Positions 36,973-46,242 are shown, counted from the stretch's first letter. The stretch is DNA of 64,000 nt from PALSA-693 sp963834725 (GCA_963834725.1 CAWICN010000001.1:1860001-1924000); one strand, 5' to 3'. Numbers and translations: made by a program. The notes: generated from the letters alone by a model not told the origin.

Positions 36973-37182
36973 ATGGCAAAGAACCTCACCGTCCGCCTCC
37001 CCGACGACGTCGCCGCCGACGCCGAGGCCCTCGCACGGGTCCAGGGGACCAGCATGAACGAGACGGTGAAGCAGTCGCTGATCGAAGCCGTGGAGCGACG
37101 GCGGAACAACCCCAAGTTCAAGGCGCGGCTCGCCAAGATCATCGAGGAGGATCGCGAGCTGCTCGAACGCCTCTCTCGGTGA
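36973..37182 (+). CDS. Ribbon-helix-helix antitoxin
   Basis: ATG 36973 (MAKNLTVRLPDDVAADAEAL) gives 69 residues with a beta strand followed by two helices: the Arc/MetJ-type fold that binds DNA as a dimer, with a charged C-terminal tail (KARLAKIIEEDRELLERLSR) for toxin binding. Its stop overlaps the GTG of a Doc-like toxin, the usual type II toxin-antitoxin order. The antitoxin appears complete although the toxin is cut, so it may persist as an orphan repressor of its own promoter. Confidence 0.8.
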   Translation: MAKNLTVRLPDDVAADAEALARVQGTSMNETVKQSLIEAVERRRNNPKFKARLAKIIEEDRELLERLSR

Positions 37183-37351
37183 GCGTCGAGTATCCCGACC
37201 TGGCCGACAACCTGGCGATCGCAGCAGAGGTCACCGACACCGATCTGAAGACGATGGGCACTTCTGCAAAGTTGGATCTGGCCGATTCGGCGCTGCACGC
37301 GCCCCGGCCAGCTTTGGCGGCGAGGAGTTCTATCCCGACTCTTCCGACAAG
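37179..37351 (+). pseudogene. Doc-type toxin, cut by an IS256 element
   Basis: GTG 37179 overlaps the antitoxin stop. The frame reads VSVEYPDLADNLAIAAEVTD, then KLDLADSALHAPRPA, and after a one-base slip FGGEEFYPDSSDK: the N-terminal half of a death-on-curing (Fic-fold) toxin. The IS256 element begins right there. Removing it and one copy of the target duplication gives SSDKAAVLL, the expected Doc continuation. The catalytic H-P-F-x-x-G-N-K-R motif is not found on the far side, so the toxin is inactive. Confidence 0.7.
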
Positions 37352-38803
37352 GGGTGCCGTCCCATCCGCGGTGTAAATAGACGGCGGGCGTAGGTTCCTT
37401 CTTCCACCGACCAAAGCAGAGGAAGGAGACCCACACCCGTGTCCACACGAGTATCACCGATCGAGCGCATCCGCGCAGAGATAGACGACCTGTTCGGCTC
37501 CGAGCGGGAGCTGGGCGAGGTCCTGGAGGAGGTGGCCCGCCTGGGGGTTCGCCTGCTAATGCAGACCGCCATTGAGGCCGAGGTCACCGAGTTTCTGGGC
37601 CGGGAGCGCTACAGCCACGGCGAACGCGCCCGGGCCGGCAATCGCAACGGGCATTGCCCGACCACGATCAAGACCACCACCGGCGAGGTGACGATCCACC
37701 GCCCGAAGCTGAGAGGCACCGACGAGGTGTTCGCTTCCCGGCTTTTGGGCGTGGGGGTGTGCCGCACCAACGCGCTCGAGTCGCTGGTCATCGCCGGGTT
37801 CGTGCGGGGCCTGTCGGTGCGCGACGTCGAGGCCTGCCTCGCCGACGTGCTCGGCGCCGAGGCGGCACTGTCGAAGTCCACCGTCTCCCGGGTCTGCGAG
37901 GCGATCAAGGACGAGTTCGACCGCTGGAAGACCCGTGACCTGTCGGAGGTGGCGCTGGAATACCTGTTCTTGGACGGCTCGCACTTCCGCATGCACGAAG
38001 GCGCCCGGGCCGAGCCGGTGCTCGCCGCGTGGGGCATCACCAGCGAAGGCCGGCCAGTTCTGGTCGCACTCGAGGCCGGAGCGAGCGAGTCCACCGACGC
38101 CTGGAAAGGATTCTTGGACGGCATGGTCGCCCGAGGACTGCGGCCCCCGCTACTGATCGTCTCCGACGGCGCCCCCGGCCTGATCGGCGCGGTGGAGCTG
38201 GTCTTCCCCCACAGCCTGCGGCAAAGGTGTGCCATCCACCGGGCGAGGAACATCCTGGCCAAGGTGCCCGTCGAGCATCAGGCCGAGGTGAAGGCCGCCT
38301 ACTGGGCAATCTTCGACCCCACCAGCGAGCCGCCCGGCGACAAGTCGATCGCCGTCGCCCGTCAGCGTGCAGCGGACTTCTCCGCCACATTCGGCCGGCA
38401 GTTCCCCTCCGCCGTAGCGTGCTTGAACGACGATCTGGCCAGCCTGTTCGCCTACCTGCGCTTCCCAACAGAGCACCACAAGCGGATCCGCCATTCCAAC
38501 TTCATCGAGCGGACCTTCGGCGAGACCCGCCGGCGGGTCAAGGTCATCGGCCGGCTCCCCGGCGAACGCTCCTGCCTGTCGCTGGTCTGGGCTGTGCTCG
38601 ACCGAGCCAGCCGCGGATGGAGAGGAGTCACCATGACCCCCGCCACCGTCCGCCAGCTACAAGAACTCCGCCGTCAACTACACCATCATGAGACCAAGAA
38701 GGAGGACACCACCACCGTCAACGAGACCGTCACAGTCGCCGCCTAACATTTCACCAGGAGCCTGCGCCAGTCACCGATTTACACCGGACCTGGGACGCCA
38801 CCC
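37352..38803 (+). mobile_element. IS256-family insertion sequence, complete
   Basis: Terminal inverted repeats of about 28 bases bound the element. The left end GGGTGCCGTCCCA with GGTGTAAAT and the reverse complement of the right end, GGGTGGCGTCCCA with GGTGTAAAT, agree at most positions. A target duplication CGACAAG (37345-37351) and CGACAAAG (38804-38811) flanks it, with one base of difference. The element is 1452 bp, holds one intact transposase gene and lies inside the Doc toxin gene. Confidence 0.8.
37439..38746 (+). CDS. IS256-family (mutator) transposase
   Basis: The intact 435-residue protein starts at GTG 37439 behind GGAAGGAG. It shows the IS256/mutator pattern: EVTEFLGRERYSHGERARAG followed by NRNGH, SLSKSTVSRVCEAIKDEFD-like sequence (ALSKSTVSRVCEAIKDEF), EYLFLDGSHFRMHEGARAEP with the first catalytic Asp, LLIVSDGAPGLIGAVELVFP with the second, and a late RIRHSNFIERTFGETRRRVK with the Glu. 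No frameshift is present, so the enzyme may be active. Confidence 0.9.
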   Translation: MSTRVSPIERIRAEIDDLFGSERELGEVLEEVARLGVRLLMQTAIEAEVTEFLGRERYSHGERARAGNRNGHCPTTIKTTTGEVTIHRPKLRGTDEVFASRLLGVGVCRTNALESLVIAGFVRGLSVRDVEACLADVLGAEAALSKSTVSRVCEAIKDEFDRWKTRDLSEVALEYLFLDGSHFRMHEGARAEPVLAAWGITSEGRPVLVALEAGASESTDAWKGFLDGMVARGLRPPLLIVSDGAPGLIGAVELVFPHSLRQRCAIHRARNILAKVPVEHQAEVKAAYWAIFDPTSEPPGDKSIAVARQRAADFSATFGRQFPSAVACLNDDLASLFAYLRFPTEHHKRIRHSNFIERTFGETRRRVKVIGRLPGERSCLSLVWAVLDRASRGWRGVTMTPATVRQLQELRRQLHHHETKKEDTTTVNETVTVAA

Positions 38804-38828
38804 CGACAAAGGCCGCCGTGCTCCTAGT

Positions 38829-40840
38829 CCCGTATTCCGCACTCGAATTTGCTCAGGCTGCGCCCTGGGGAGGCAGGATTTATGGGACGCCGAGGGCGTT
38901 GAGGATGGTGGTCTGGGCGGGGGTGAGGGGGTCGGGCATACATTGGATTCCTTGGTGGGTGCGAGCTCGTTGGTAGCCGAGCCCGTTGAAGGCTTTGAAG
39001 ATGTTTTCGGCGGTGGGCCGGGCGGCTCGGCCTTCGGGGAGGAGTGCGGGGATGGTGGGGGCGGGGGCGATGGCGGCTCGGGCTTGGGTCTCGATGAGCC
39101 CGTAGACCAGCAGGGCCATGGAGCAGATCTGGACCAGGGCAGCGGCGCGGCGGTTGGATTTCAAGAACACGGGGCGCACGGCGATTGGTCCTTTGAGGAA
39201 ATGGTGGGCTCGTTCGGACTGAGCCTGGTCTTTGTAGAGGGCCAGGAGCCGGTCGGCCGAGCAGCGTCGGGCGGTCATGTTGGTGACCAGGGCGTACAGC
39301 CCGTCTCGCTGTTGAGCGGCGGCGATGGCCGTGTGGTCGCGCCACCAGCGCAGACGGACGGTGCCGTCGGCGTCGGTGGGCACTTCGGTGCGCAGGAGTT
39401 GGCCGACCCGGCCGGCGGCCACGGCCTGGGCCACGCGGCGCTCGACGCGCTCGGGGTTCTGGTGGGGCCGCTTGTCCAGGCCCCGGCTGACGCGGGCCAG
39501 GGCGGTCTCGGCGCGCTCGAGCAATCGGGTGCGGCTGGCCCGGGCCGCGTCGGCCTCCTCGGATCCGTATAGGTAGAGGACTCGGAACCGCCGGGAGGTT
39601 TTGTCTTTGCCGGTGATCTCGATGCTGTCTTCGGCGCCCCGGAAGGTCGGTCGCCGGTTTTTCGGGAGCCGACGAGAACGTGCAGATACATAGGAAAGCG
39701 GCCGCCAGGCCGCGGCGGGCAGACCCAAGGCGGTCTGCTCATAGTCGAAGCTGCGGGGCAGACGGGACACGAAGCGCATCCCGGCCGCGTCGGCGGCGGA
39801 TAGGTTGTCCTTGCTGACCAGGGCCGAGTCGGCCACCAGTAACAGCCGGCGGGGGGCGGCGAAGCTGCGCAACCGCTCCAGCAGGGTGTGGGTCTCCGCC
39901 CCCTCATGGCGGGAGCCGTCCGCCACCCGCCCGTAGAGGGCGATGCCGGTAGCGGTGGTGGCGTGGGCCACCTTGAGCTGGCGGCGGTGACCGCGGCGAT
40001 CGGAGGAGTGCCCGAAGCCAATGGTCGGGGCGCCGTCGTGCTGATCGGGGTAGGCGCCGCAGAACGCCACCGAGGTGAAGTCCCAGTGCAAACGGGCCGC
40101 TTCTACGCCGAAGTTGGCGACCGCGGCCAGGGCCAGCGCCCCGGCGATCTCATCCAGGTGCGCCGAGATAGCGTCCAGCGCCCGGCCCAGACGGTCGTCG
40201 TTCAACAACGCCGCCGGCGCCCCCAGCCAGTCATGACTGGCGAACACCCCAGCCCAGCCAGCCACGTCATATAACGGGCGAGGCGCAGTCAGACGATTGG
40301 CCACTAGCGCGGCGACCACCTCCCCGTGGGTGAGGGCGGCTCGGCCCCGCATGGGACAGGCCCGGTCCACGATGCCCACCACATCCAGCCGCTCCAGAAT
40401 GGGAGCTACCAGCGGCAAGGCGCCTACCAAAAAACGGCCCGGGGCGGGATCCAGCCGAGTGAACGCCCCGGCCAGGTTGTCCAGCGCCCCCGACGCCTTC
40501 AACCGATCCCGGCGACCCAGGTTTGCCACAACACGGTGGCGGACCTTGCCGTCGGGGTCGCGGTAGCCCTCCACGATGTGCACGTATTCGTAGACTCGGC
40601 CGGCCTGGCGCACCTTCTGGAGGCGAAGAAACATTTACCCCAACATCATGGCACTAGAATCACATGGATGCAAGTATCCCCGCTGCCTTCTAACTGAGCC
40701 CTCTTTCCCCAACAGCGTCGCTGCGCACAAACGCCGTCAGCCCACAGCCAAACGGCCACTGACCAGCAACGATGGGCTCAAACTTGGGTCAACCGAGGCC
40801 CGATCCAGTTCCTCAGCAAACCCCCAGTGCGGAATACGGG
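38829..40840 (-). mobile_element. IS1634-like insertion sequence, complete
   Basis: The ends are inverted repeats. The left end CCCGTATTCCGCACT then TTTGCTCAGG pairs with the reverse complement of the right end, CCCGTATTCCGCACT then TTTGCTGAGG. A six-base duplication CCTAGT lies at 38823-38828 and 40841-40846. The 2012-bp element holds one intact transposase gene. It is only 11 bases from the IS256 target duplication, so two elements landed within about 25 bases of each other. Confidence 0.85.
38880..40634 (-). CDS. IS1634-family transposase
   Basis: An intact 584-residue protein starting MFLRLQKVRQAGRVYEYVHI. It has the N-terminal domain typical of IS1634 transposases (YRDPDGKVRHRVVANLGRRD, then the DUF4277-like region VGIVDRACPMRGRAALTHGE). 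It has an IS4-type DDE core (LHWDFTSVAFCGAY, RRLLLVADSALVSKDNL) and a late Y-K-D-Q-x-x-x-E-R-x-x-x-x-L-K-G block (LLALYKDQAQSERAHHFLKG) carrying the Glu. No frameshift is seen. Confidence 0.9.
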   Translation of the reverse strand: MFLRLQKVRQAGRVYEYVHIVEGYRDPDGKVRHRVVANLGRRDRLKASGALDNLAGAFTRLDPAPGRFLVGALPLVAPILERLDVVGIVDRACPMRGRAALTHGEVVAALVANRLTAPRPLYDVAGWAGVFASHDWLGAPAALLNDDRLGRALDAISAHLDEIAGALALAAVANFGVEAARLHWDFTSVAFCGAYPDQHDGAPTIGFGHSSDRRGHRRQLKVAHATTATGIALYGRVADGSRHEGAETHTLLERLRSFAAPRRLLLVADSALVSKDNLSAADAAGMRFVSRLPRSFDYEQTALGLPAAAWRPLSYVSARSRRLPKNRRPTFRGAEDSIEITGKDKTSRRFRVLYLYGSEEADAARASRTRLLERAETALARVSRGLDKRPHQNPERVERRVAQAVAAGRVGQLLRTEVPTDADGTVRLRWWRDHTAIAAAQQRDGLYALVTNMTARRCSADRLLALYKDQAQSERAHHFLKGPIAVRPVFLKSNRRAAALVQICSMALLVYGLIETQARAAIAPAPTIPALLPEGRAARPTAENIFKAFNGLGYQRARTHQGIQCMPDPLTPAQTTILNALGVP

Positions 40841-41142
40841 CCTAGTGGAGTCACCGGAGACAGATCCACCCCCGCGAAACGCTCGGGGAGAAGGTCCCAC
40901 AGTCTGGACTCAACCTTCCAGATGCGGCGCGGATCGCCGGGCGCCGGCTGAACGTAGGGGTCTTCGTCCCAGCGGTGCATGAGGCGCGCCGGAGTGACCG
41001 TCGCAGCCCGGGCTCGGGAGACCGACCACAACAGAGTCGTCAGGTCGCTCGGGACCAGATGGTCTTCCAGGGCGGACCGGGGGTCCATCAGCGCTTTGCC
41101 CCACACCCGTTCGATCGCCGCGCTCGACCCTTCGATTGTCAT
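40841..41142 (-). pseudogene. Conserved hypothetical protein, 3' end lost at the IS1634-like element
   Basis: ATG 41142 reads MTIEGSSAAIERVWGKALMD, LVPSDLTTLLWSVSRARAA, RLMHRWDEDPYVQPAPGDPR and FAGVDLSPVTPLG. At that point the inserted element begins. L-S-P-[VL]-x-P-L-G is a conserved block of a larger family that I recall as unnamed and longer by some 200 residues. The missing 3' part is not found on the other side of the two elements, so a deletion or earlier rearrangement accompanied the insertions. Confidence 0.5.
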
Positions 41143-41181
41143 AAATGTCGTGCCGTTTCCGCTGACAGGGTCGTCATCGGT

Positions 41182-41898
41182 CTATACGGAAACGGTTGAC
41201 TGGCCGATGTAACGATCGCGCCCAGGCATGGGAGAAGCTACCGTCTCTACCGTCAACCCGGCCCCGGCGAACGCGGCCCGGTACTGGTCGTCTTCGAAAA
41301 GGGTCAGGCGGTGTTCGTCGACGAGATGGTCAACCCGGTCGAGGGTGGCGATCAGATGGTGTATCTCCAAGATGCTGTGAGCTCCTTCCCGGCGCGACCG
41401 GCCCACCCTCACCACCTTGAGATCGCCAGATTCAGCGCACTCCATATGGGTGGTCCCCGGCTGTATCCAAGCGTCGGGTCTGACCCATCCGTCGACCACC
41501 AGCACCCCGCCGCCGGTGAGGTGGCCGGCCATGGCGGCGACCGCGGCGTTCAGCTCCTCGACGGAGCTGGAATAGCCGATCGAGCTGAAAAGACAGATGA
41601 CCGCGTCGAAGCGGCGACCCAGATCGAAGGCGCGCATGTCGGCCTGGACCAACTCGACCTCAGGCAGGTGCCCGCGGGCCTGGTCCAGCATCCCCGGATC
41701 GATGTCGATCCCGGCCACGTCGAAGCGGTCACGGAGACGGCGAAGATGACCCCCGGTACCGCAAGCCACGTCCAACAGGGATCGGGCGGCGGGGTTACGC
41801 GACAGGATCTCCTGGCAAACCTGGTCCGATTCGGCGGCGTAGTCTTTGCCCGTCGCCTCATAGATCATGTCGTAGACGTGCGCCGTGCTCCGAAACAC
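41182..41898 (-). CDS. Class I SAM-dependent methyltransferase (sugar N-methyltransferase-like)
   Basis: GTG 41898 gives VFRSTAHVYDMIYEATGKDY, the usual opening of TylM1/DesVI-like methyltransferases; the frame is open 24 codons further but without likeness. SAM motifs are SLLDVACGTGGHLRRLRDRF, VAGIDIDPGMLDQARGHLPE and DAVICLFSSIGYSSSVEELN. The family also contains many enzymes of unknown substrate, so sugar methylation is only one option. It diverges from the VOC gene with about 140 bases between. Confidence 0.75.
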   Translation of the reverse strand: MFRSTAHVYDMIYEATGKDYAAESDQVCQEILSRNPAARSLLDVACGTGGHLRRLRDRFDVAGIDIDPGMLDQARGHLPEVELVQADMRAFDLGRRFDAVICLFSSIGYSSSVEELNAAVAAMAGHLTGGGVLVVDGWVRPDAWIQPGTTHMECAESGDLKVVRVGRSRREGAHSILEIHHLIATLDRVDHLVDEHRLTLFEDDQYRAAFAGAGLTVETVASPMPGRDRYIGQSTVSV

Positions 41899-42040
41899 TG
41901 TCGTTCTCCCCGATGGCCGGGCCAGTGTGGCGATACCGGTAGCGGTCGGCAAGACGATTTCCCCGTCCAAGTCGGGGACGCATCGACGGGGCGAAGCGAG
42001 GAAGCGTTACGCGTGGGGGGCTGGTGGACAAGAATACGCC

Positions 42041-42451
42041 GTGCGCCCCAGTCGGCTTCAGATCACCGTCGATTGTCACGACCCGGCCCGGCTGGGTGTG
42101 TTCTGGGCGGCCGCGCTCGGCTACCCCCCGCCTGATGTCAAGGCATGGCATGACTTCCTGCGCCACGGCGGTACCGCCGAGGAGGAACTGAACGCCACCT
42201 TCGCCTTGGAAGACCCCCAGGGCCGCTTCCCGAGGATGTTCTTTCAACGGGTACCGGAAGCCAAGACGGCCAAGAACCGGATGCACCTGGATTTGGCCGC
42301 CCCCGGTGAGCACGGTGACCGCAACCGGGTTGACGTCGAGAGGCAACGTCTCGTCGGTTTGGGTGCCACCGTGTTGGGTTCGGCGTTGGGGCATGGCGGC
42401 GATTGGGTGGTGATGGCCGATCCTGAAGGCAACGAGTTCTGCGTCGACTGA
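42041..42451 (+). CDS. VOC (glyoxalase-like) family protein
   Basis: GTG 42041 gives 136 residues: VRPSRLQITVDCHDPARLGV, FWAAALGYPPP, MHLDLAAPGE and a final MADPEGNEFCVD. These are the paired beta-alpha-beta-beta-beta units of glyoxalase/dioxygenase-fold proteins, with His and Glu at the usual metal positions. This subgroup (often labelled glyoxalase-like) has no settled substrate. It is directly followed, five bases on, by the AlkZ-like gene. Confidence 0.8.
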   Translation: MRPSRLQITVDCHDPARLGVFWAAALGYPPPDVKAWHDFLRHGGTAEEELNATFALEDPQGRFPRMFFQRVPEAKTAKNRMHLDLAAPGEHGDRNRVDVERQRLVGLGATVLGSALGHGGDWVVMADPEGNEFCVD

Positions 42452-42455
42452 ACCA

Positions 42456-43571
42456 TTGGCTGAACTGGGGTCTCTCGGCGAATACCTGAAAGCGGTTCGC
42501 TCCGTGCGGGCCAGATCTGAGCCCGCCAAGCCCGGGGCGCTCAAGGTCGACCCCGTACATGTTTCAGCGTTCCAGATGCGAAGACAGCATCTCGATAGCC
42601 GACTGCGTTTCACGGACCTGGAGACCGGGGCGTATGGAGGGTTGCAGGACAGTGCTCCCCGCTCGGCGTTGATCGCCCTTCATGCTCGGGTCGCCGGCGT
42701 GGCCGCGGACAGCTGGGAGGACCGGCGGCTGGTGCAGATCTGGTTCCGCGGGGCGGACTATGTGGTGCCTCGCGCCGATGTCGGGGTCTTCACGTTAGGA
42801 GCGATGCCCCGCGAAGGCGAACAGCGCGATGCGCTCGACGCACTTGCCGATCAGGTCTTGTCGATCCTGGACGGCAACGAGCGACCTACCCGGCAGGTTG
42901 GCGCCCAGTTGGGCAACCAGTCCTTGCTGCGGTTCTGCGGTCCCACCGGGAAGGTGCACATCCGCTGGGACGCCCGTACCATCACCGTGCGCCCTGCCGA
43001 ACCGGCTGACATCGACCCTGAGGACGCCCGGAGGGAGCTGGCGCGGCGATATCTCCGCTGGCTCGGACCTGGCGATGTCTTCTCGTTCGCCAGATGGGCG
43101 GGGGTCACCATCGCTGACAGCCAGGCGACATGGGCGGCCATCCAAGCCGAGATCATCCCGGTGGCACTCGAGGGCCGCGCGGCGTGGATTCTTGCCGAAG
43201 ACGAGCCCGCCGTAAGAGAACATCCCGTTCCGGGCTTTGCGGTCCGCCTCCTTCCCCTCGGAGATCCCTATCTCTGGCCGTCAGGCGGTATGGGAGCAAA
43301 GCTGCCTGCCGACCTCGCGACGGCCCTCTCGGCGGCTGGAGTTGCTCCCAGGGTCGTCAACAGCCTCGGTGGGCGCATCCTCGCCGAGGGAGCGGTTGTC
43401 GGTGCCTGGGCCCGATCAGGCGGGAGCTTCACAATCTTGCCGTTCGACACCTGGAGGGATCACTTCGAAGCAGCAGTGCTGGCTGAGGCTTCCAGCATCG
43501 CCACCATGGTCGAACAACCGTTCAAAGCCTCCTGGCTTACCCGGCGTTCTCCGGGAAGGTTTAGGCCCTGA
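42456..43571 (+). CDS. AlkZ-like winged-helix DNA glycosylase family protein
   Basis: The product is up to 371 residues. The family opening VHVSAFQMRRQHLDSRL is followed by GLQDSAPRSALIALHARVAG, LVQIWFRGADYVVPRADVGV, and ARRYLRWLGPGDVFSFARWA, then IVPVAL-like EIIPVALEGRAAWILAEDE. This is the three winged-helix layout of the AlkZ/YcaQ family, which removes alkylated or crosslinked bases. The Q-x-Q-type catalytic motif of AlkZ is not clearly present, so the activity is uncertain. TTG 42456, GTG 42504 and ATG 42576 are all possible starts. Confidence 0.7.
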   Translation: MAELGSLGEYLKAVRSVRARSEPAKPGALKVDPVHVSAFQMRRQHLDSRLRFTDLETGAYGGLQDSAPRSALIALHARVAGVAADSWEDRRLVQIWFRGADYVVPRADVGVFTLGAMPREGEQRDALDALADQVLSILDGNERPTRQVGAQLGNQSLLRFCGPTGKVHIRWDARTITVRPAEPADIDPEDARRELARRYLRWLGPGDVFSFARWAGVTIADSQATWAAIQAEIIPVALEGRAAWILAEDEPAVREHPVPGFAVRLLPLGDPYLWPSGGMGAKLPADLATALSAAGVAPRVVNSLGGRILAEGAVVGAWARSGGSFTILPFDTWRDHFEAAVLAEASSIATMVEQPFKASWLTRRSPGRFRP

Positions 43572-43587
43572 CGTCCGATAGCTCACC

Positions 43588-44142
43588 ATGAAGATCCGGC
43601 CTTTGGTCTCCGCAGTGTTGCCCGGCCAGACTTTCGTGATGGAGCCGGTGTGCTTGGAGCCGAACGCCAGTGGCCGCTTGTGGGCGGAGGATCGGTCCCG
43701 GTGGGAGCGTCTCTGCGAGCCAGACGGCTGCCCGCACTGTCTGGAGCAGGACGGCGAGCTGCATGGGGTGGTCGCCGAGACCGACCTGGTTTGGGTGTCG
43801 GCCTGGCCGGAGGCTCCGCTTCCGGGATACGTGTGCGTTTTCTCCAAGCGCCACGTCATCGAACCGTTCGATCTGCCGGAGGCCGAGCAAGCCCAGTTCT
43901 TCCTGGATTGCATGGCCGTGGCACGAGGTGTCGCCTCAGCCGTCCAGCCGGTGAAGATGAACTACGAGGTCCATGGCAACACGGTCCCGCATTTGCATAT
44001 GCATCTGTTTCCCCGCGCTCCCGGTGACGTCTACGTTGGCTTCTCCAACCACTGCCGGGCGACTTTTCGTCGCGACGAGCACGAGATCGTCTATCTCGCC
44101 GAGGCGGTACGCCAAAGCCTCGGCCCCCGGCTATCGCGATGA
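43588..44142 (+). CDS. HIT family protein
   Basis: A 184-residue nucleotide hydrolase/transferase of the HIT superfamily. It shows an N-terminal CPHCLEQDGE pair of cysteines, the beta-sheet VWVSAWPEAPLPGYVCVF, and the H-x-H-x-H-type active site in NTVPHLHMHLFPRAPGD, whose middle His is the nucleophile. The start ATG is 16 bases after the AlkZ-like stop. It ends overlapping, tail to tail, with the kinase-like gene on the other strand. Confidence 0.85.
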   Translation: MKIRPLVSAVLPGQTFVMEPVCLEPNASGRLWAEDRSRWERLCEPDGCPHCLEQDGELHGVVAETDLVWVSAWPEAPLPGYVCVFSKRHVIEPFDLPEAEQAQFFLDCMAVARGVASAVQPVKMNYEVHGNTVPHLHMHLFPRAPGDVYVGFSNHCRATFRRDEHEIVYLAEAVRQSLGPRLSR

Positions 44143-44679
44143 GACATCGAGACCGTCCACAAAGCGTCGCATCTCGTCAGGTGATCTCAGCCGGGTGAAC
44201 ACCAGCTGTTGCCAGCGAGGATCGCTCATAGCTGATTGGTAGCGGTCTCGCACCGGACCGTAGCTGGTCCATGACCAGCGGACGATGGACTTGTAAGGAT
44301 CCCAGCGAAACAGGTTCTTCAACTGCTCCCGGTTGCCGTTCCACAGCACCTGCCGCAGAAAGCCGCGCTTGAGGGTGCGCCATGTCACCTGGCGCATCAC
44401 GGTCGCCTTGGGCAGATCGATCCATATGACGGTGTCCGCGGCCGGCCATACGACCTGTTCGGTTACCACCGAGAAGTAGTTCCCGTCTATGACCCAGCCG
44501 TCCTGCTGGACGAACTTCGAGACCCGCGCTACGAACTCGACGTCAGGGAGCTCCACCCAGCCGGGCTGGTGGCGAATGGAGTCCAGCTCCAAGTGAGCCA
44601 AGCCGAGCTTGGCGGCCATTCTGGCGGCCAGCCAGGTTTTCCCCGACCTTGATGCTCCCACGACCGACACCCTTCGCAC
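44131..44679 (-). CDS. P-loop kinase of the adenylate-kinase-like/FlaR topology-modulation group
   Basis: A 182-residue protein: MRRVSVVGASRSGKTWLAAR with Walker A GASRSGKT, LAHLELDSIRHQPGW, WVIDGNYFSVVTEQVVWPAA and TVIWIDLPKATVMRQVTWRT, then a conserved R-W-x-x-x-[ST] stretch. This is the pattern of small P-loop proteins often called topology modulation protein; the substrate is unknown. It converges with the HIT gene. Confidence 0.75.
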   Translation of the reverse strand: MRRVSVVGASRSGKTWLAARMAAKLGLAHLELDSIRHQPGWVELPDVEFVARVSKFVQQDGWVIDGNYFSVVTEQVVWPAADTVIWIDLPKATVMRQVTWRTLKRGFLRQVLWNGNREQLKNLFRWDPYKSIVRWSWTSYGPVRDRYQSAMSDPRWQQLVFTRLRSPDEMRRFVDGLDVSSR

Positions 44680-44758
44680 AGGTCAATGATGGCAAGTACC
44701 CCTTGGCGGGTCCGGTTATTCGATGGCCGGCAGGCCAGATCGGCTCCTAGCCTCGGCC

Positions 44759-45510
44759 ATGGTCCGCTTCGACTTTGACGGCGTTTTCGGCCAGGAGTAC
44801 CTGCACTTTTACCTGCCGCGCCTAACCGACGAGCGCAACCGAGCCGAGACCGAGGAGATCATCGACTTTCTCGAGCTGAAGCAGGGTGACAGGGTGCTCG
44901 ACGCTCCCTGTGGTCACGGCCGCATCTCGAACCTTCTCGCCGGCGAAGGTGTCGCAGTCACTGGAGTCGACTCCTCAGAGCTGTTCTTGGATAAGGCCCA
45001 CGCCGACGCGAAGCAGCCGGCGTGGAGGTGACCTACCGCCGGGGTGACCTCCGTGACCTGCCGGTAGAAGAAGGCGAGTTCGACGCGGCAGTCAACTGGT
45101 TCACGTCCTTCGGCTACTTCGACGACGAAGAGAACCAACTGGTGCTCAGGGAGTTCCATCGGGTGCTGCGGCCTGGAGGGAGGCTGCTGATCGAGATGAT
45201 GAACCGCGACGGCATCGTCCGCGCCTTTTCCGCTGGGTCGAGCAACATCGAGCGGGCTGGACCCGACCACGAAGACTTGATGATCGACACCTCGACCTTC
45301 GATGCGATCAACGGAAGGTTGCTCACGGAGCGGATCGTGGTCAGAGACGGCAAGACGTCCGCCTCGAACTTCAGCGTGCGCCTTCCGGCCCCGACCGAGT
45401 TCCGGGCCTGGTTGGAGGCGGCCGGGTTCCAGTCGATCCGCTTCCAGTCCCGGGGAGGCGAACCGCTCCGCACCGACAGCCGGCGCTTGGTCGTGCTCGC
45501 CGATGCGTGA
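44759..45510 (+). CDS. SAM-dependent methyltransferase, one frameshift
   Basis: ATG 44759 gives MVRFDFDGVFGQEYLHFYLP and the SAM motif DRVLDAPCGHGRISNLLAGE with GVAVTGVDSSELFLDKAHAD. A slip near 45010 continues as GVEVTYRRGDLRDLPVEEGE, FDAAVNWFTSFGYFDDEENQ and RVLRPGGRLLIEMMNRDGIV to 45510. Joined length is about 250 residues, normal for class I enzymes of this type. The stop overlaps the next methyltransferase gene by eight bases, so the two form an operon. Confidence 0.75.
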
Positions 45511-46147
45511 CCCGTTCTCCTCCGCGTCGGTCCGCGCCGCCTACGACACCGTCGCCGAGGACTACACCGCCGCGTTCGCCGACGACCTCGCCAACCTGCC
45601 GCTCGACAGAGAGATCCTCGATGCACTGCCATCGCGTGTCCCCAACGGCGCACTCGTTGCCGACCTGGGCTGCGGTCCCGCCCCCGTATGCTCATACCTC
45701 CAAGCGCACGGCGTCGCCATGATCGGCCTCGACCTGTCCCGTCGGATTCTCGAGGTAGCGGCCCGGCGGGTTCCGAACCTGCCGCTAGTTCAGGCCGACC
45801 TGCGGAACCTCCCTTTCCGAAACCGATCTCTAGCCGCGGCCGTCGGCTACTACGCCATCCAACACCTCGCCCGTACCGACCTGCCCGACGTTCTGATCGA
45901 AATACGCCGAGTCCTTAACGCCGAAGCCCTTCTGGTGCTTGCCGCCCACCTAGGAGAAGGCGAACGCTACATCGATGACTTCCTCGGCCATCACGTAAAC
46001 CCCCTCGGCGGATCCCTGTACCAGCTCGACGAACTACTCACCATCCTCCAATCCGCCGGGTTCTCGATAGATGTCCTGGCCGAGCGAGGACCCCTCGCCC
46101 ACGAAGCCGACACCCAACGCGTGTACCTGGTAGCCGTCCGACCCTGA
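45503..46147 (+). CDS. SAM-dependent methyltransferase
   Basis: ATG 45503 lies inside the end of the previous methyltransferase gene. The 214-residue product reads VRAAYDTVAEDYTAAFADDL, LVADLGCGPAPVCSYLQAHG, MIGLDLSRRILEVAARRVPN, and LVQADLRNLPFRNRSLAAAV. The motifs order and the Y-Y-A-I-Q-H block after them are standard for class I methyltransferases. No substrate can be read. Confidence 0.85.
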   Translation: MRDPFSSASVRAAYDTVAEDYTAAFADDLANLPLDREILDALPSRVPNGALVADLGCGPAPVCSYLQAHGVAMIGLDLSRRILEVAARRVPNLPLVQADLRNLPFRNRSLAAAVGYYAIQHLARTDLPDVLIEIRRVLNAEALLVLAAHLGEGERYIDDFLGHHVNPLGGSLYQLDELLTILQSAGFSIDVLAERGPLAHEADTQRVYLVAVRP

Positions 46148-46242
46148 AACAACCCGCTGACATTGGACTGGACCAGTCCCGCGCCTTTGGACCAGGTAAA
46201 TCGGAGGAACATGCCGCAGAGTCACTGTCAAACTGGCGGGCG

